Positions 30,723 through 38,302 of a stretch of DNA of 38,761 nucleotides are shown one piece after another. A program made the translations under genes and the position numbers. Each line of letters opens with the position of its first letter. Positions within the stretch are counted from its first letter, which is position 1. Location of the stretch: assembly GCA_903837495.1 (NCBI GenBank), contig CAILUT010000003.1:1-38761 (forward strand), in the 5' to 3' direction. The notes beneath the pieces were generated by a model that was not told the origin of the DNA, did not search any database, and saw only the letters and a program-made list of their open reading frames with translations. This stretch comes from an uncultured Flavobacteriales bacterium (GTDB lineage Bacteria; Bacteroidota; Bacteroidia; CAIKAF01).

Positions 30723-32399
30723 TTATTGAACCGTCCAAGATTCCCAACGTCCTTCAATGTTGGGGGGGAATAAAATTTGGGGTTGCTGCATTTTGCCTTG
30801 CCGAGCCGCTTCTTTATCGACCTCGGTTTGGGCATACTTAAACAAATCTCCATAGCGGGCCGAAGTGCCTTGGTTTTGAATTCCTTTTAACAGGAAATAG
30901 GTTAAAAATCCATGTTTCTTTTCTTGAAAAACTGCACTGCTTTGGCTTCCACTGGAAGAGGTCAACACCACCATGTTTTCGGGAATGGCTCCTGCTTTTG
31001 GGCGAACTCGAATGCCTTTTTTGGCCACCAACTCTTCGTTCCTTGCCCCACCTGAAAAGCAGGCGTCGAGTACAACGGTGATTTTTTGGGCTTTGAATTT
31101 CGAGAGCTCCTCGTACACTTCTTTTAGGGCGATGCCCATTTCGGGGCGGTCGCCCGAAATGTCAACAGGAATTAGATAAGGGGTTTGGTCGGCGTCCGAT
31201 GGCAAGCCGTGTCCGCTGTAGAAAAAATACAGTTCGGATTGTTCGCCGGTGGCCCGAGCAAGGTTGGAAAGCCAGTCTAAACCGCCCCGCATTTCGCCGG
31301 AGGTGGCGTTGCGCAGCAATTTAAGGTGTCCTGCTTCTACTCCAAAGCTTTGCTCTAAATATTGAGCAAAAATCAGGGCGTCGTTTTCGGCATAATCTAC
31401 GTTCACCGCAGTGCTGAGTCCGGTGCGGCGGCTGGCGTAATCTTCGTTGCCAATGATTAAGGCTAATCGGTTGGGATTGCTTTTGGATGTTTTCGGGATG
31501 TTGCGGTCCACATCGCTTTTAAGCGAGCCTACCTCGATGTTCACCTTTTCTTGGGCCTGGGCTTCTACAACCAATTTTCGTGGCGCGGCCATTTGTTGGT
31601 TCATAGTAAAGCTCTGGGACCAAGATTCGGAATATTTTCCGTACGATTCACGAATGCCCATAGAAACGGGTACGGTAGAGGAACTGTATTTGGCGTTGAT
31701 GATCACCGAGAAATTCAAGTTGCGCGTTTCTCCGGGCAGCAGCTGTGGAATGCGTTGTATTTCCTCTCCAGACAACAGCATGACATTTTCGGGCAATTTA
31801 AAATTGGTGGAAATGTCTTTGGCTACCCCTTGTCCGGTGTTCTGAATCAAAACCTGCAAGTCAAATTGAGCCATGGGTTTTAGAATGCCATCGCCCGACA
31901 GACTAAAATCGGCCACTTTCACAAAAGGCGACTGGAAAGCCCGTGTTTCAACATCCAACGAAAATTCGGGGGGATTAAAACCGTTGGGTTCTTCAATGTC
32001 CACCTTTATCATAAGGGTTCCTTGGGCCGTATTCATGTCGGCTTGAATTGGAATTCGATACTCTGTTGTTCCAGATTTGGCTACCCTTGACAAAGGAATC
32101 CGATTTTCCATTCGGATGCCCTGCATACTTCCTGAGGTTTGGATTCTAGCAATCAAATTTAAACCATCGCCAAATCCTGTGTTTTTAAGCGAAAATTCCA
32201 AATGGCAAAGTTCACGGGCATCAATGGCTTGGTTGCCGTCGGAATCGGTAAACCGAAGCGAACCGTCAACCACCGCCAAAATAGGAGGTTCAATTTTAGG
32301 TTTAATGCTGACCGAAGCCGCAGCACTCATGGCCTTTTTTTGACCGTGCATGCAAGCTATGCTAAACAATAGAAGGAAAAAGGAAAGAAAAGGCTTCAT
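30723..32399 (-). CDS. Secreted caspase-like (C14) protease with N-terminal beta domains
   Basis: A 558-residue exported protein. The start is 32399 (MKPFLSFF), just before a signal peptide that ends near CMHGQ; an earlier in-frame start overlaps the promoter. Residues about 35-265 form two beta-rich, CARDB/NEW3-like domains, judged by NTGFGDG and NTGQGVA repeats. The caspase fold follows: RLALIIGNEDY, then catalytic His397 in FYSGHGLP and Cys447 in LDACFSGG, with TSSSGSQSS after it. Both catalytic residues are intact. It is likely Arg/Lys- or Asp-specific and periplasmic or surface-exposed. It shares a promoter region with a divergent barrel-like gene. Confidence 0.9.
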   Translation of the reverse strand: MKPFLSFFLLLFSIACMHGQKKAMSAAASVSIKPKIEPPILAVVDGSLRFTDSDGNQAIDARELCHLEFSLKNTGFGDGLNLIARIQTSGSMQGIRMENRIPLSRVAKSGTTEYRIPIQADMNTAQGTLMIKVDIEEPNGFNPPEFSLDVETRAFQSPFVKVADFSLSGDGILKPMAQFDLQVLIQNTGQGVAKDISTNFKLPENVMLLSGEEIQRIPQLLPGETRNLNFSVIINAKYSSSTVPVSMGIRESYGKYSESWSQSFTMNQQMAAPRKLVVEAQAQEKVNIEVGSLKSDVDRNIPKTSKSNPNRLALIIGNEDYASRRTGLSTAVNVDYAENDALIFAQYLEQSFGVEAGHLKLLRNATSGEMRGGLDWLSNLARATGEQSELYFFYSGHGLPSDADQTPYLIPVDISGDRPEMGIALKEVYEELSKFKAQKITVVLDACFSGGARNEELVAKKGIRVRPKAGAIPENMVVLTSSSGSQSSAVFQEKKHGFLTYFLLKGIQNQGTSARYGDLFKYAQTEVDKEAARQGKMQQPQILFPPNIEGRWESWTVQ

Positions 32400-32418
32400 A
32401 CAAATAGACTTATTCAAG

Positions 32419-32426
32419 CAAAGGTA
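32419..32426 (-). promoter_or_regulatory. -7 promoter element of the caspase-like operon
   Basis: TACCTTTG on the minus strand is an exact TAnnTTTG match, 19 bases before the ATG at 32399. Confidence 0.55.
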
Positions 32427-32488
32427 CGAACTAATTCCCAAGCTTGAAGGCTAATTTTATGTAATTTCGGCCAATAAATATAGAAAGC

Positions 32489-33394
32489 ATGAGCTACCGA
32501 TACCTTCTAACAGCGTTGATTTTGACCTGTGTTTTGCCCTCCTTCTATGCCCAAAGCGTTCGGGATGTTGAAATGAGTCAGGAAGGAAAAAACATCATTA
32601 TCGAGTACACGTTAGATGCATCAAGCCCCCAGGAGATTAAATTGTTTTTGAGCAAAGACGGGGGCCGCAGCTTTTCGGCCCCTTTGCGTAAGGTTTCGGG
32701 CGATGTAGGCCGGGGAGTTCGTTCTGGCCGAAAACGGATTGAATGGAAGGTGTTGGAAGAATACGATGAATTGGTGGGCGACCGGATTGTATTCATGGTT
32801 GAAATTGTGGATGCCGCTCCGGTTGTCAAATACGCAAAGCCTACCAAATCCTATGATTTTGATGATCTAAAACCCGAAGGAGGCAATGTGCGGATTGGCG
32901 CTCTGTTTGAAGTTATGGAATCGGAAGGGGCGCAAAGCATAGGTTATGGGTTTCGCTTTGAGTGGTTTTTGGTTCCGGCCTTGAGCGTGGACTGGCAGGT
33001 TTTGTTCGGCAACAATTATCAAGGAAATTTTTATACCCAAGTGCCTGGAACTTCAGTGGCCCTTAGTGAACAGACTGGCGACCCTTGGTTGGCTGCCGAG
33101 GTGGACGAAGGAACGTTGTCGCTGTTTTTGCTGGGCTTGATGATTCCGGAAGGCATAACCTTTCACGTTTTTCCGCATCCACGCATCGAATTGGCTCCGT
33201 CGTTGACCCTTCTTCGGGCCGATTACAACAACCTCAACAACAGCAGGACCACCTTGGGCGGAGCCTTAACCTTGCGAATGAATTACCAGCCGTTTCGAAG
33301 GTTTACTCTATCTCCTGCTTTGGGAGTACGTATGGACTATGAAACGGGCGACCCTTCGTTGCTGTACGGTTTGGGCCTGGGCCTGCGGCTGTAA
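32489..33394 (+). CDS. Exported protein with N-terminal Ig-like and C-terminal barrel-like regions
   Basis: A 301-residue protein with a signal peptide (about residues 1-21). Residues about 25-105 form a beta-sandwich of a type common in Bacteroidota surface clusters: IIEYTLDASSPQEIKLFLS, SKDGGRSF, VSGDVGRGV and RIEWKVLEE. After a linker, residues 130-301 alternate hydrophobic and polar and end in LGLGLRL, the form of an outer-membrane beta barrel. It is divergent from the caspase-like operon over 89 bases and is likely part of the same system. No enzymatic motif is present. Confidence 0.75.
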   Translation: MSYRYLLTALILTCVLPSFYAQSVRDVEMSQEGKNIIIEYTLDASSPQEIKLFLSKDGGRSFSAPLRKVSGDVGRGVRSGRKRIEWKVLEEYDELVGDRIVFMVEIVDAAPVVKYAKPTKSYDFDDLKPEGGNVRIGALFEVMESEGAQSIGYGFRFEWFLVPALSVDWQVLFGNNYQGNFYTQVPGTSVALSEQTGDPWLAAEVDEGTLSLFLLGLMIPEGITFHVFPHPRIELAPSLTLLRADYNNLNNSRTTLGGALTLRMNYQPFRRFTLSPALGVRMDYETGDPSLLYGLGLGLRL

Positions 33395-33448
33395 CGGAGT
33401 TGGTGCTTTAGATTCCTTTTGTTTGGTTTTAGTGTTTGAGGCGCCCGC

Positions 33449-33588
33449 GGGCGGGATTGAACACGGTAGCACGCACAGGTGCTAGGCCCTGCCCCGCGTG
33501 GCGCGGAGGCGACTTTAGGAGCCACCGCAAGCCCGCTGGGGCAGCGCCTAGCAACGGCGGACTACCGGTGAAAGCCCGGAACCCGCCC
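33449..33588 (-). repeat. Structured ~140-bp intergenic repeat, copy 4
   Basis: A complete copy on the minus strand, bounded by a 7-bp terminal stem (GGGCGGG 33449-33455 with CCCGCCC 33582-33588). The inner CGGTAG/CTACCG and GCTAGG/CCTAGC stems differ in sequence from the other copies but keep pairing. The apical loop, read on the minus strand, is GCTCCTAAAGTCGC (33522 to 33509). It lies between convergent genes, 7 bases past one stop codon and 54 past the other. Confidence 0.8.
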
Positions 33589-33595
33589 CAAAAAA

Positions 33596-34336
33596 TCACA
33601 AAAGAAAAGGGAAAATGGCTTTTCGCTCGCTCGGATATTCGGGGAAGCGCTGTTTATACCAGCGGTGATGCGCCAGCGCCCGGGGCAGCAGGTTGGCCAA
33701 GGTCCAAACCCAAAAACTGAGGCCTGCCAAGCTGCCGCACATGAGCGCAAAGCCGCCCCATTCTATGATTTCGCCCAGCAAATTGGGGCAAGAAATGCGG
33801 CGGAACAAAGGTCCATCTGGGATTTTATAGCCTGTTTCGCCCGGCTTGCGAAGGGCAATTAAGCGCGAATCGGCCGCATAATTCAGGGCGAAGCCCAGTA
33901 CAAAAAGCATGAAACCTAGATTGAAGTTCCAAGCGCCCAGCGTTTCTCGGTCGGCCCGCGACAAATCCCAGCCCAACACGCTGCCGTTCACCAAATTAAA
34001 CAGCATGGCCGAGCCCATAATGAGGACCGGCATGGTTTTGCCTTGGGTGCGCAAGCGAAACGGGAAAACGAAGCTTCGGTGCAGATAATGCAGCGAAAAA
34101 AGGCCGCAAAGCAGCCAAATTTGGGGCTGTTGCGGCAAGCCCAAATACCAGAACCAAGCCCAAAATACCAGCAAAACAAAGCCTTCCATGATTATCCAAC
34201 CCATGCGGTTGGGAATGGTGGGGCCCCAGCCCGGACTTTGATGCCGGCCGTAGGGTGCATTTTTTCGCAGCAAATACAGGAAGGTGATTAGGGCCAGGGC
34301 AACCCAGGCGAACAGCAGATTTTCGGTTGAAATCAT
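33596..34336 (-). CDS. Steroid 5-alpha-reductase-like (DUF1295) membrane protein
   Basis: A 246-residue membrane protein with about six helices. Its C-terminal third carries the typical segment of the 3-oxo-5-alpha-steroid 4-dehydrogenase family: NYAADSRLIALRKPGETGYK, then LFRRISCPNLLGEIIEWGGFAL, and the terminal HHRWYKQRFPEYPSERKAIFP. Enzymes of this family reduce enone double bonds with NADPH at the membrane; bacterial substrates are usually unknown. It is last in a three-gene operon with the HAD and MaoC genes (10-base gap upstream), which hints at lipid or acyl metabolism. Confidence 0.85.
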   Translation of the reverse strand: MISTENLLFAWVALALITFLYLLRKNAPYGRHQSPGWGPTIPNRMGWIIMEGFVLLVFWAWFWYLGLPQQPQIWLLCGLFSLHYLHRSFVFPFRLRTQGKTMPVLIMGSAMLFNLVNGSVLGWDLSRADRETLGAWNFNLGFMLFVLGFALNYAADSRLIALRKPGETGYKIPDGPLFRRISCPNLLGEIIEWGGFALMCGSLAGLSFWVWTLANLLPRALAHHRWYKQRFPEYPSERKAIFPFLL

Positions 34337-34346
34337 GGTTTGGAAA

Positions 34347-34805
34347 TCAGGTTGGAGTTTGGGCCGTTGGGCTTAACATGTGCAGAACCACCATGGTTAA
34401 TTCCTGAACCAAGGTTTGGTCGGTGGTGAAAAACGAAAAATACCATTCTACTTTTCCGTAGCCTTTTTCGGGCCGGGCCGAGCAGGATTGCACTTTGGCT
34501 TTGCAATGCAAAACTTGGTCGGGGCGCAGGGGCAGCAGCATGTTCCAGTTTGAAATGCCCTTGCCGGCCAAGACCGAATGGGCAAATCGGGGAATCCATT
34601 CCCGCAAGTAAATGGCGTGGAAGGGGTGTGGTCCCGAGGCGATGAGTCCGCCGAATGGGCCCTGAGCTGCGGCCTGGGCCGAGGTATGCCAGGGAATGGG
34701 GTCGTAAACCTTGGCAAATTCCATGATTTCATGGGCGGTAAACGAAAGGCTGCCAAAGTCAAATTCTTGACCTGCCTGTAGGTCGGCGAAGTGGAGTGCT
34801 TTCAT
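34347..34805 (-). CDS. MaoC-like hot-dog dehydratase
   Basis: A 152-residue cytoplasmic protein of the MaoC/R-specific enoyl-CoA hydratase type. The hydratase motif is seen as YDPIPWH, giving candidate Asp35 and His40, followed by GPFGGLIASGPHPF. Length and the single hot-dog domain match dimeric bacterial MaoC proteins. The usual reaction is hydration or dehydration of acyl-CoA or acyl-ACP thioesters. It overlaps the HAD phosphatase by 4 bases (ATGA) upstream and lies 10 bases before the steroid-reductase-like gene. Substrate is unknown. Confidence 0.9.
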   Translation of the reverse strand: MKALHFADLQAGQEFDFGSLSFTAHEIMEFAKVYDPIPWHTSAQAAAQGPFGGLIASGPHPFHAIYLREWIPRFAHSVLAGKGISNWNMLLPLRPDQVLHCKAKVQSCSARPEKGYGKVEWYFSFFTTDQTLVQELTMVVLHMLSPTAQTPT

Positions 34806-35458
34806 GGTTTGAAGGGGCGAAAGTGGGGGTGGGTAGCCAAGGCCAGCATTTCTCGGTCGCCCCGAGAATCGCCGTAGGCATAAATTTGGGAAAACGAATT
34901 CAGGTTAAAGGCCTCTTGGATGCGTCTAGCTTTTTCGGGTCCGTAGCAGTTTTGGCCTAGAAATTCACCGGTAAACACTCCGTTTTTAAATTTAAGTTGG
35001 GTGCACAAAACGGTGGAGATGTTGAGTCGGCGTCCAAATTCCTGCATCCAGATTTGAGGACTGGCAGAAACCAGGGCCAAGGTGGCTCCGGCTTTTCGGT
35101 GGGCTTCAATGGTATTTAGGGCTTGGGGGTACATTCGTGGCCAGATTCGGTCAAGCATGCGTAGGCCTTGTTCGCGGAGTTCTTTTTCAGATTTGCCTTT
35201 GTAGAATTCAGAAAGCAGGCGTTCTTTGGCTTGGCTGTTGCTTGTTTTTCCCAATTTCCATTGAAGGATGGGCATGCGGCAGGCCCAGATTGGAGCCCAG
35301 CGGCCAAGGTTTCCATGGGTTTGGGCAAAAAAATCCCAAAGCGTGTCGCCCGGCAGCAGGGTTCCGTCCACATCAAACAGGGCAAGGCCTTGGCCTTTAT
35401 CTTCGAATGCAGCGGACACGGCCGGAATATCCAGTTTTGTTTTGGTTGTTTGGCGCAT
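34802..35458 (-). CDS. HAD-IB family phosphatase (SerB-like)
   Basis: A 218-residue hydrolase of the HAD superfamily, subfamily IB. Motif I is DVDGTLL with nucleophile Asp29 and Asp31, motif II lies around LVSASP, and GPEKARRIQE followed by YGDSRGDREML supplies the conserved Lys and motif IV acids. Close relatives include phosphoserine and polyol or lipid phosphate phosphatases. The ATG at 35458 lies inside the end of the upstream surface protein gene, a 62-base out-of-frame overlap; GTG at 35419 is an alternative that shortens it to 23 bases. It is followed by the MaoC gene (ATGA). Confidence 0.87.
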   Translation of the reverse strand: MRQTTKTKLDIPAVSAAFEDKGQGLALFDVDGTLLPGDTLWDFFAQTHGNLGRWAPIWACRMPILQWKLGKTSNSQAKERLLSEFYKGKSEKELREQGLRMLDRIWPRMYPQALNTIEAHRKAGATLALVSASPQIWMQEFGRRLNISTVLCTQLKFKNGVFTGEFLGQNCYGPEKARRIQEAFNLNSFSQIYAYGDSRGDREMLALATHPHFRPFKP

Positions 35459-36542
35459 CGCAGCAAACGGATTGAAATTGATGGGTTTGGGCCAGCGATG
35501 CCGCCAATCCCCCGCCCCCTGCATATTCGTTGCTGCTCCAGTAGTCGCCCGAATTCAAGGTCATGTTGAAGGTGATTTTATTGCCATTCAGCACCAGCAG
35601 TTCGTTGAAAGAAGGAAGGTACCAATCGGAATACCCGTAGGCCACCAGGTCGCTGCATACCTTGGCGGCATAGGTTCCGTTTCCTTGGTTAGCCACAATG
35701 GCGGCGGTGTTTATGGCTCCGTCGTTGCCGCTTTGTACTCCGATAAAGGTTTGGGTATTTGCCCAGGGGCCGCTAAAGTTATCGGTGGGGTGAACGGTAA
35801 CGATTTGATTGTTGTTGTTGATGTAAGAGGGCAGGGGGGTAAAGCTAACCTGATTTCCGTAGGAGGTTCCTGCGGCGTTGGTAGCGTAGGCCCGCACGTA
35901 GTAGAGAGTTCCGGGGGTAAGACCGGTTAAGTTGGCTGAAAAGTTACCGGTGCCTGAGCCGGCGGAGGCGACGGAATTGGCCAGGGTGGGTTGCTGAACG
36001 GTGGCATAGCAGAGACCTCGGGCCGAAACGGGGCTTCCGCCGGCGTTGGTAACCGAGCCGCTGCCGGTTCGGCTGCTGCCTGAATTGGAACCCGAAATGC
36101 TAAAAACCGAATCGGTGCTTACCAAGGGGGGGCAGCCGCCCCAGGTTAGGATTCCGTTGCAGATGTTCAGGGTTTGGCCATAGGATCCGGGGGCCAGGAG
36201 TTGCCATTGGCTGCCGTCCCAGTACAAAATTTCGCCGGGGTTGTTGCCGGTGGGCAGGGCGTTGCTTTGCAGCGAGTCGCCGCAGAGTTCGAGCCAAGCC
36301 AGTCCGTTGTAAAAATTCTCGCAGTTGGTGCTGGTATTAAAAATGTGCAGGCCTTTTGCTGGGGCTTGAATGGAATCGCGTTGGGCCGTGCTAAGGCGCG
36401 GGGGCAAAAAGCCTTGTTGGGTGGCCGACAATTCCAATACGGCAGTGGCATGGGGGGGGCCTGAAGGCAAACCGATTTTGGCTTGGGAGAACAGGGCCGG
36501 TGAAAAGGCAAATAAGGTGAAAAAGATTAGCAGTCGGATCAT
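35397..36542 (-). CDS. Surface protein with fibronectin-like and DUF1566-like domains
   Basis: A 381-residue exported protein. The start at 36542 (MIRLLIFF) precedes a signal peptide ending FSQA; the upstream in-frame extension has no signal character. The first part (about 22-130) resembles Bacteroidota adhesin repeats (AVLELSATQQGFLPPRL, WLELCG, ILYWDGSQWQLL). A fibronectin-III-like domain follows (LTGLTPGTLYYVRAYATNA). The C-terminal 130 residues are DUF1566-like, with GYSDWYLPSFNELLVL, YWSSNEY and the ending VRCIRR. It is probably surface-anchored and binding rather than catalytic. I see no type IX secretion tail. Its 3' end overlaps the HAD gene. Confidence 0.8.
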   Translation of the reverse strand: MIRLLIFFTLFAFSPALFSQAKIGLPSGPPHATAVLELSATQQGFLPPRLSTAQRDSIQAPAKGLHIFNTSTNCENFYNGLAWLELCGDSLQSNALPTGNNPGEILYWDGSQWQLLAPGSYGQTLNICNGILTWGGCPPLVSTDSVFSISGSNSGSSRTGSGSVTNAGGSPVSARGLCYATVQQPTLANSVASAGSGTGNFSANLTGLTPGTLYYVRAYATNAAGTSYGNQVSFTPLPSYINNNNQIVTVHPTDNFSGPWANTQTFIGVQSGNDGAINTAAIVANQGNGTYAAKVCSDLVAYGYSDWYLPSFNELLVLNGNKITFNMTLNSGDYWSSNEYAGGGGLAASLAQTHQFQSVCCDAPNNQNKTGYSGRVRCIRR

Positions 36543-36800
36543 GCCTGTGTGGAGCTGGTTCAGGGGATAAAAGTAGGAATAATTGAGGCATGGGGAGAGG
36601 GGGGAGCAAGGGAATTTAGGGCCATTGGAAGCCTTGGGTTCATGTTGCAAGTATGCTCAAAATTAAAATACTGTGTTGAATTTGTTTGCAAGGGGTTAGC
36701 CTCCAAATTTGGTGCGGGTTAGGGTTTCTGTAATGCGGGCAATAGAGTGCAGCTGATTAAGCTACTGCGGCATAACCATCGAGGCAATGCTACTCGCATT
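36543..36800. other. Intergenic stretch with no gene seen
   Basis: Between the surface protein start and the left IS remnant I find no convincing gene. The bases before the surface protein contain TACTTTTA-like -7 sequence, as before other genes here. The rest carries decayed, stop-rich sequence that continues from the transposase remnant. Confidence 0.5.
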
Positions 36801-36915
36801 GATTTTTGGGTTTTCGTTGGATAAATATCATAAATAAAAGTACCGTTTTGGAGGGGGAAATGGGCAATAAACAGCTTGAAATTTATTGGCTATTGAAATG
36901 TTTAGATGGGGGGGG
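36801..36915 (-). mobile_element. Remnant of IS1182-type element (left copy)
   Basis: This is almost the same sequence as 38036-38150, offset exactly 1,235 bases, with about five mismatches across the core. It holds an ATG (36831) with MIFIQRKPKNQ, like the MKFIQ start of IS1182-family transposases, then stops and frame loss. The right end is a run of eight G followed by CAGTGTGGCG, comparable to CAGTCTGACG in the other copy after an 8-base gap. Confidence 0.6.
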
Positions 36916-37029
36916 CAGTGTGGCGTGTAGTCGATTTTACTTCTTATTTTGCCACGCATGTGCGGGGGCAGGGCTATGGAGCTTGCAGACTGTTGTGTCT
37001 CGTGCCAATTGCTTTTTAATTGCTAATAT

Positions 37030-37323
37030 TTATTGCATCCTTTTTTTAATTTTTCCTTGGTATAGATCATAAATTGGGAATATCAAATCATAATCGTTCC
37101 AATTCAAATTCCCATCAATTATTTTAAATTCTTTGAACTTATTTTCGTCCAAATATTTTCGAATCGATGGATGATATGATGTTTCAAGAAATGATTTAAA
37201 ATCAACTAGCCTATCAATTCCATCATTAAAAATGATTTGAATGGAATAATCACCAATATATTCAGCCGACTTGATCGCTATCAAATCTGAACAATCTCTA
37301 TTGTATTCTTCAACTATTTTCAT
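37030..37323 (-). CDS. DUF2442 protein, likely antitoxin of the DUF4160 pair
   Basis: A 97-residue small protein matching the DUF2442 pattern (AEYIGDYSIQIIFNDG followed by VDFKSFL, then FKIIDGNLNWNDYDLIFPIYDLY). Such proteins occur with DUF4160 proteins as candidate type II toxin-antitoxin or accessory pairs; which of the two is the toxin is not certain. The start codon overlaps the DUF4160 stop (ATGA at 37320-37323). The pair is AT-rich, unlike the GC-richer genes to the left, and is flanked by transposase remnants, which suggests horizontal arrival. Confidence 0.82.
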   Translation of the reverse strand: MKIVEEYNRDCSDLIAIKSAEYIGDYSIQIIFNDGIDRLVDFKSFLETSYHPSIRKYLDENKFKEFKIIDGNLNWNDYDLIFPIYDLYQGKIKKRMQ

Positions 37324-37625
37324 TTGATGCGTTTTGTGATTTTTTCAAACTCAATATTTTTATGATACACAAAATAGTCAATCCATTTTTCGACTATTTT
37401 CTCTGAAAACTTCTCAAGGAATACTTCAAAGTCTTTCAACTTACTTCCTGTTAAAGGATTTAAACCTCTTACTGGTTTGATTTTGATTTCAACAATCTTT
37501 CCTTCAACAATGTAGAACTCAGCCTTACTTTCACATCCATTATATTTTGCGTGGACATGAATTGGTTCATGCTCATTTGAATAGAAAAAGATAAGTATAC
37601 CAAGGTATTCAAAGATTTTCGGCAT
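37320..37625 (-). CDS. DUF4160 protein
   Basis: A 101-residue small protein of the DUF4160 family, recognisable by the opening MPKIFEYLGILIFFYSNEH followed by EPIHVHAKY, then EFYIVEGKI and the KDFEVFLEK segment. It is first of a two-gene unit with the DUF2442 gene (4-base overlap). A -7 element TACATTTG is at 37642-37649, 16 bases before the ATG. Base composition is AT-rich. The role as toxin or antitoxin is inferred from the pairing only. Confidence 0.85.
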   Translation of the reverse strand: MPKIFEYLGILIFFYSNEHEPIHVHAKYNGCESKAEFYIVEGKIVEIKIKPVRGLNPLTGSKLKDFEVFLEKFSEKIVEKWIDYFVYHKNIEFEKITKRIK

Positions 37626-37641
37626 TGATTCAAGATATATT

Positions 37642-37649
37642 CAAATGTA
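37642..37649 (-). promoter_or_regulatory. -7 promoter element of the DUF4160/DUF2442 unit
   Basis: TACATTTG on the minus strand is an exact TAnnTTTG match, 16 bases before the ATG at 37625. Confidence 0.5.
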
Positions 37650-37879
37650 CAAAAATTTGCGATTTGATTAAGGTCTCGTGATTGCCAAAAATAGGCATGT
37701 GGCATAACGGCAGTTCGCCTAATAACTCCATTTCAACTCATTTCTCGCTCTAAAATACCTTTTTAATCGCAACACAGCAACCCAAGTAAAAAGTCAACAA
37801 AACGGCAGGCACCAAACCGCCGCTAAACCCAGGTCCAAAAATGGCCTTAAACGGCCGCTGAAAGGGAGAAAAAAGGAAG
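37650..37879. other. Non-coding stretch between accessory modules
   Basis: I see no real gene here. The open frame across 37750-37941 on the minus strand is the tail of the transposase remnant running into unrelated sequence. Part of it (about 37800-37860) is GC-rich with short inverted repeats such as GGCCTTAAACGGCC, unlike the AT-rich genes on both sides. Confidence 0.5.
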
Positions 37880-38166
37880 CCCAATGCCTTTAGGGGCGTG
37901 TGCCGGCCGGGCATTTTCCTCGTACTGGGATTTAAGTCCAAGTTCAGAAAGGTTCAGGCTATCTACAAAGAGATCAATAAGGCGCACCTCATTGTCGGTA
38001 TCGACATGCTTATTACAGGCAATACATCTCCCACTGATTTCGGGTTTTTCTTTGGATAAATTTCATAAATAAAAGTACCGTTTTGGAGGGGGAAATGGGC
38101 AATAAACAGCTTGCAATTTATTGGCAATTGAAATGTTTAGACGGGGGGGGTTATTAGACAGTCTGA
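37880..38166 (-). mobile_element. Remnant of IS1182-family transposase with element end (right copy)
   Basis: The minus strand holds the N-terminal part of an IS1182-type transposase: ATG at 38066 with MKFIQRKTRNQ, a frame change, then IDLFVDSLNLSELG and ENARPAHAPK, both family hallmarks. It breaks off near 37880, so most of the gene is missing. Upstream is the element end (38067-38166) with an eight-G run and TTATTAGACAGTCTGACG. It cannot encode an active enzyme. The part 38036-38150 is a direct repeat of 36801-36915. Confidence 0.75.
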
Positions 38167-38248
38167 CGTTCAAGTGCAGGCGCTGTTGGGGGATTTTCGG
38201 ACCGCAATTTTTGCCTTACTACTTTATTTCCAAAATTAAACAAATGCC

Positions 38249-38292
38249 GCTTAACTACAAAGCCCCCAATTGCGCTTGCACGGTGTTATAGC
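38249..38292 (-). other. Integron attC-like imperfect palindrome
   Basis: Read on the minus strand: GCTATAAC (38292-38285), then CAAGC, a short centre, GCTTTG, and GTTAAGC (38255-38249). Outer and inner arms pair with one unpaired base each, as in attC sites (R'', L'', L', R'). The R' box fits GTTRRRY; the R'' box deviates. It lies 11 bases past the toxin stop, where an attC should be if the toxin-antitoxin pair were a cassette. No integrase is in the window. Confidence 0.35.
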
Positions 38293-38302
38293 CAGTGGTG
38301 TT

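Noticed and set aside
37750-37941. 63-residue open frame on the minus strand
   Set aside because: It is the frame of the transposase remnant continuing into unrelated sequence, not a separate gene.
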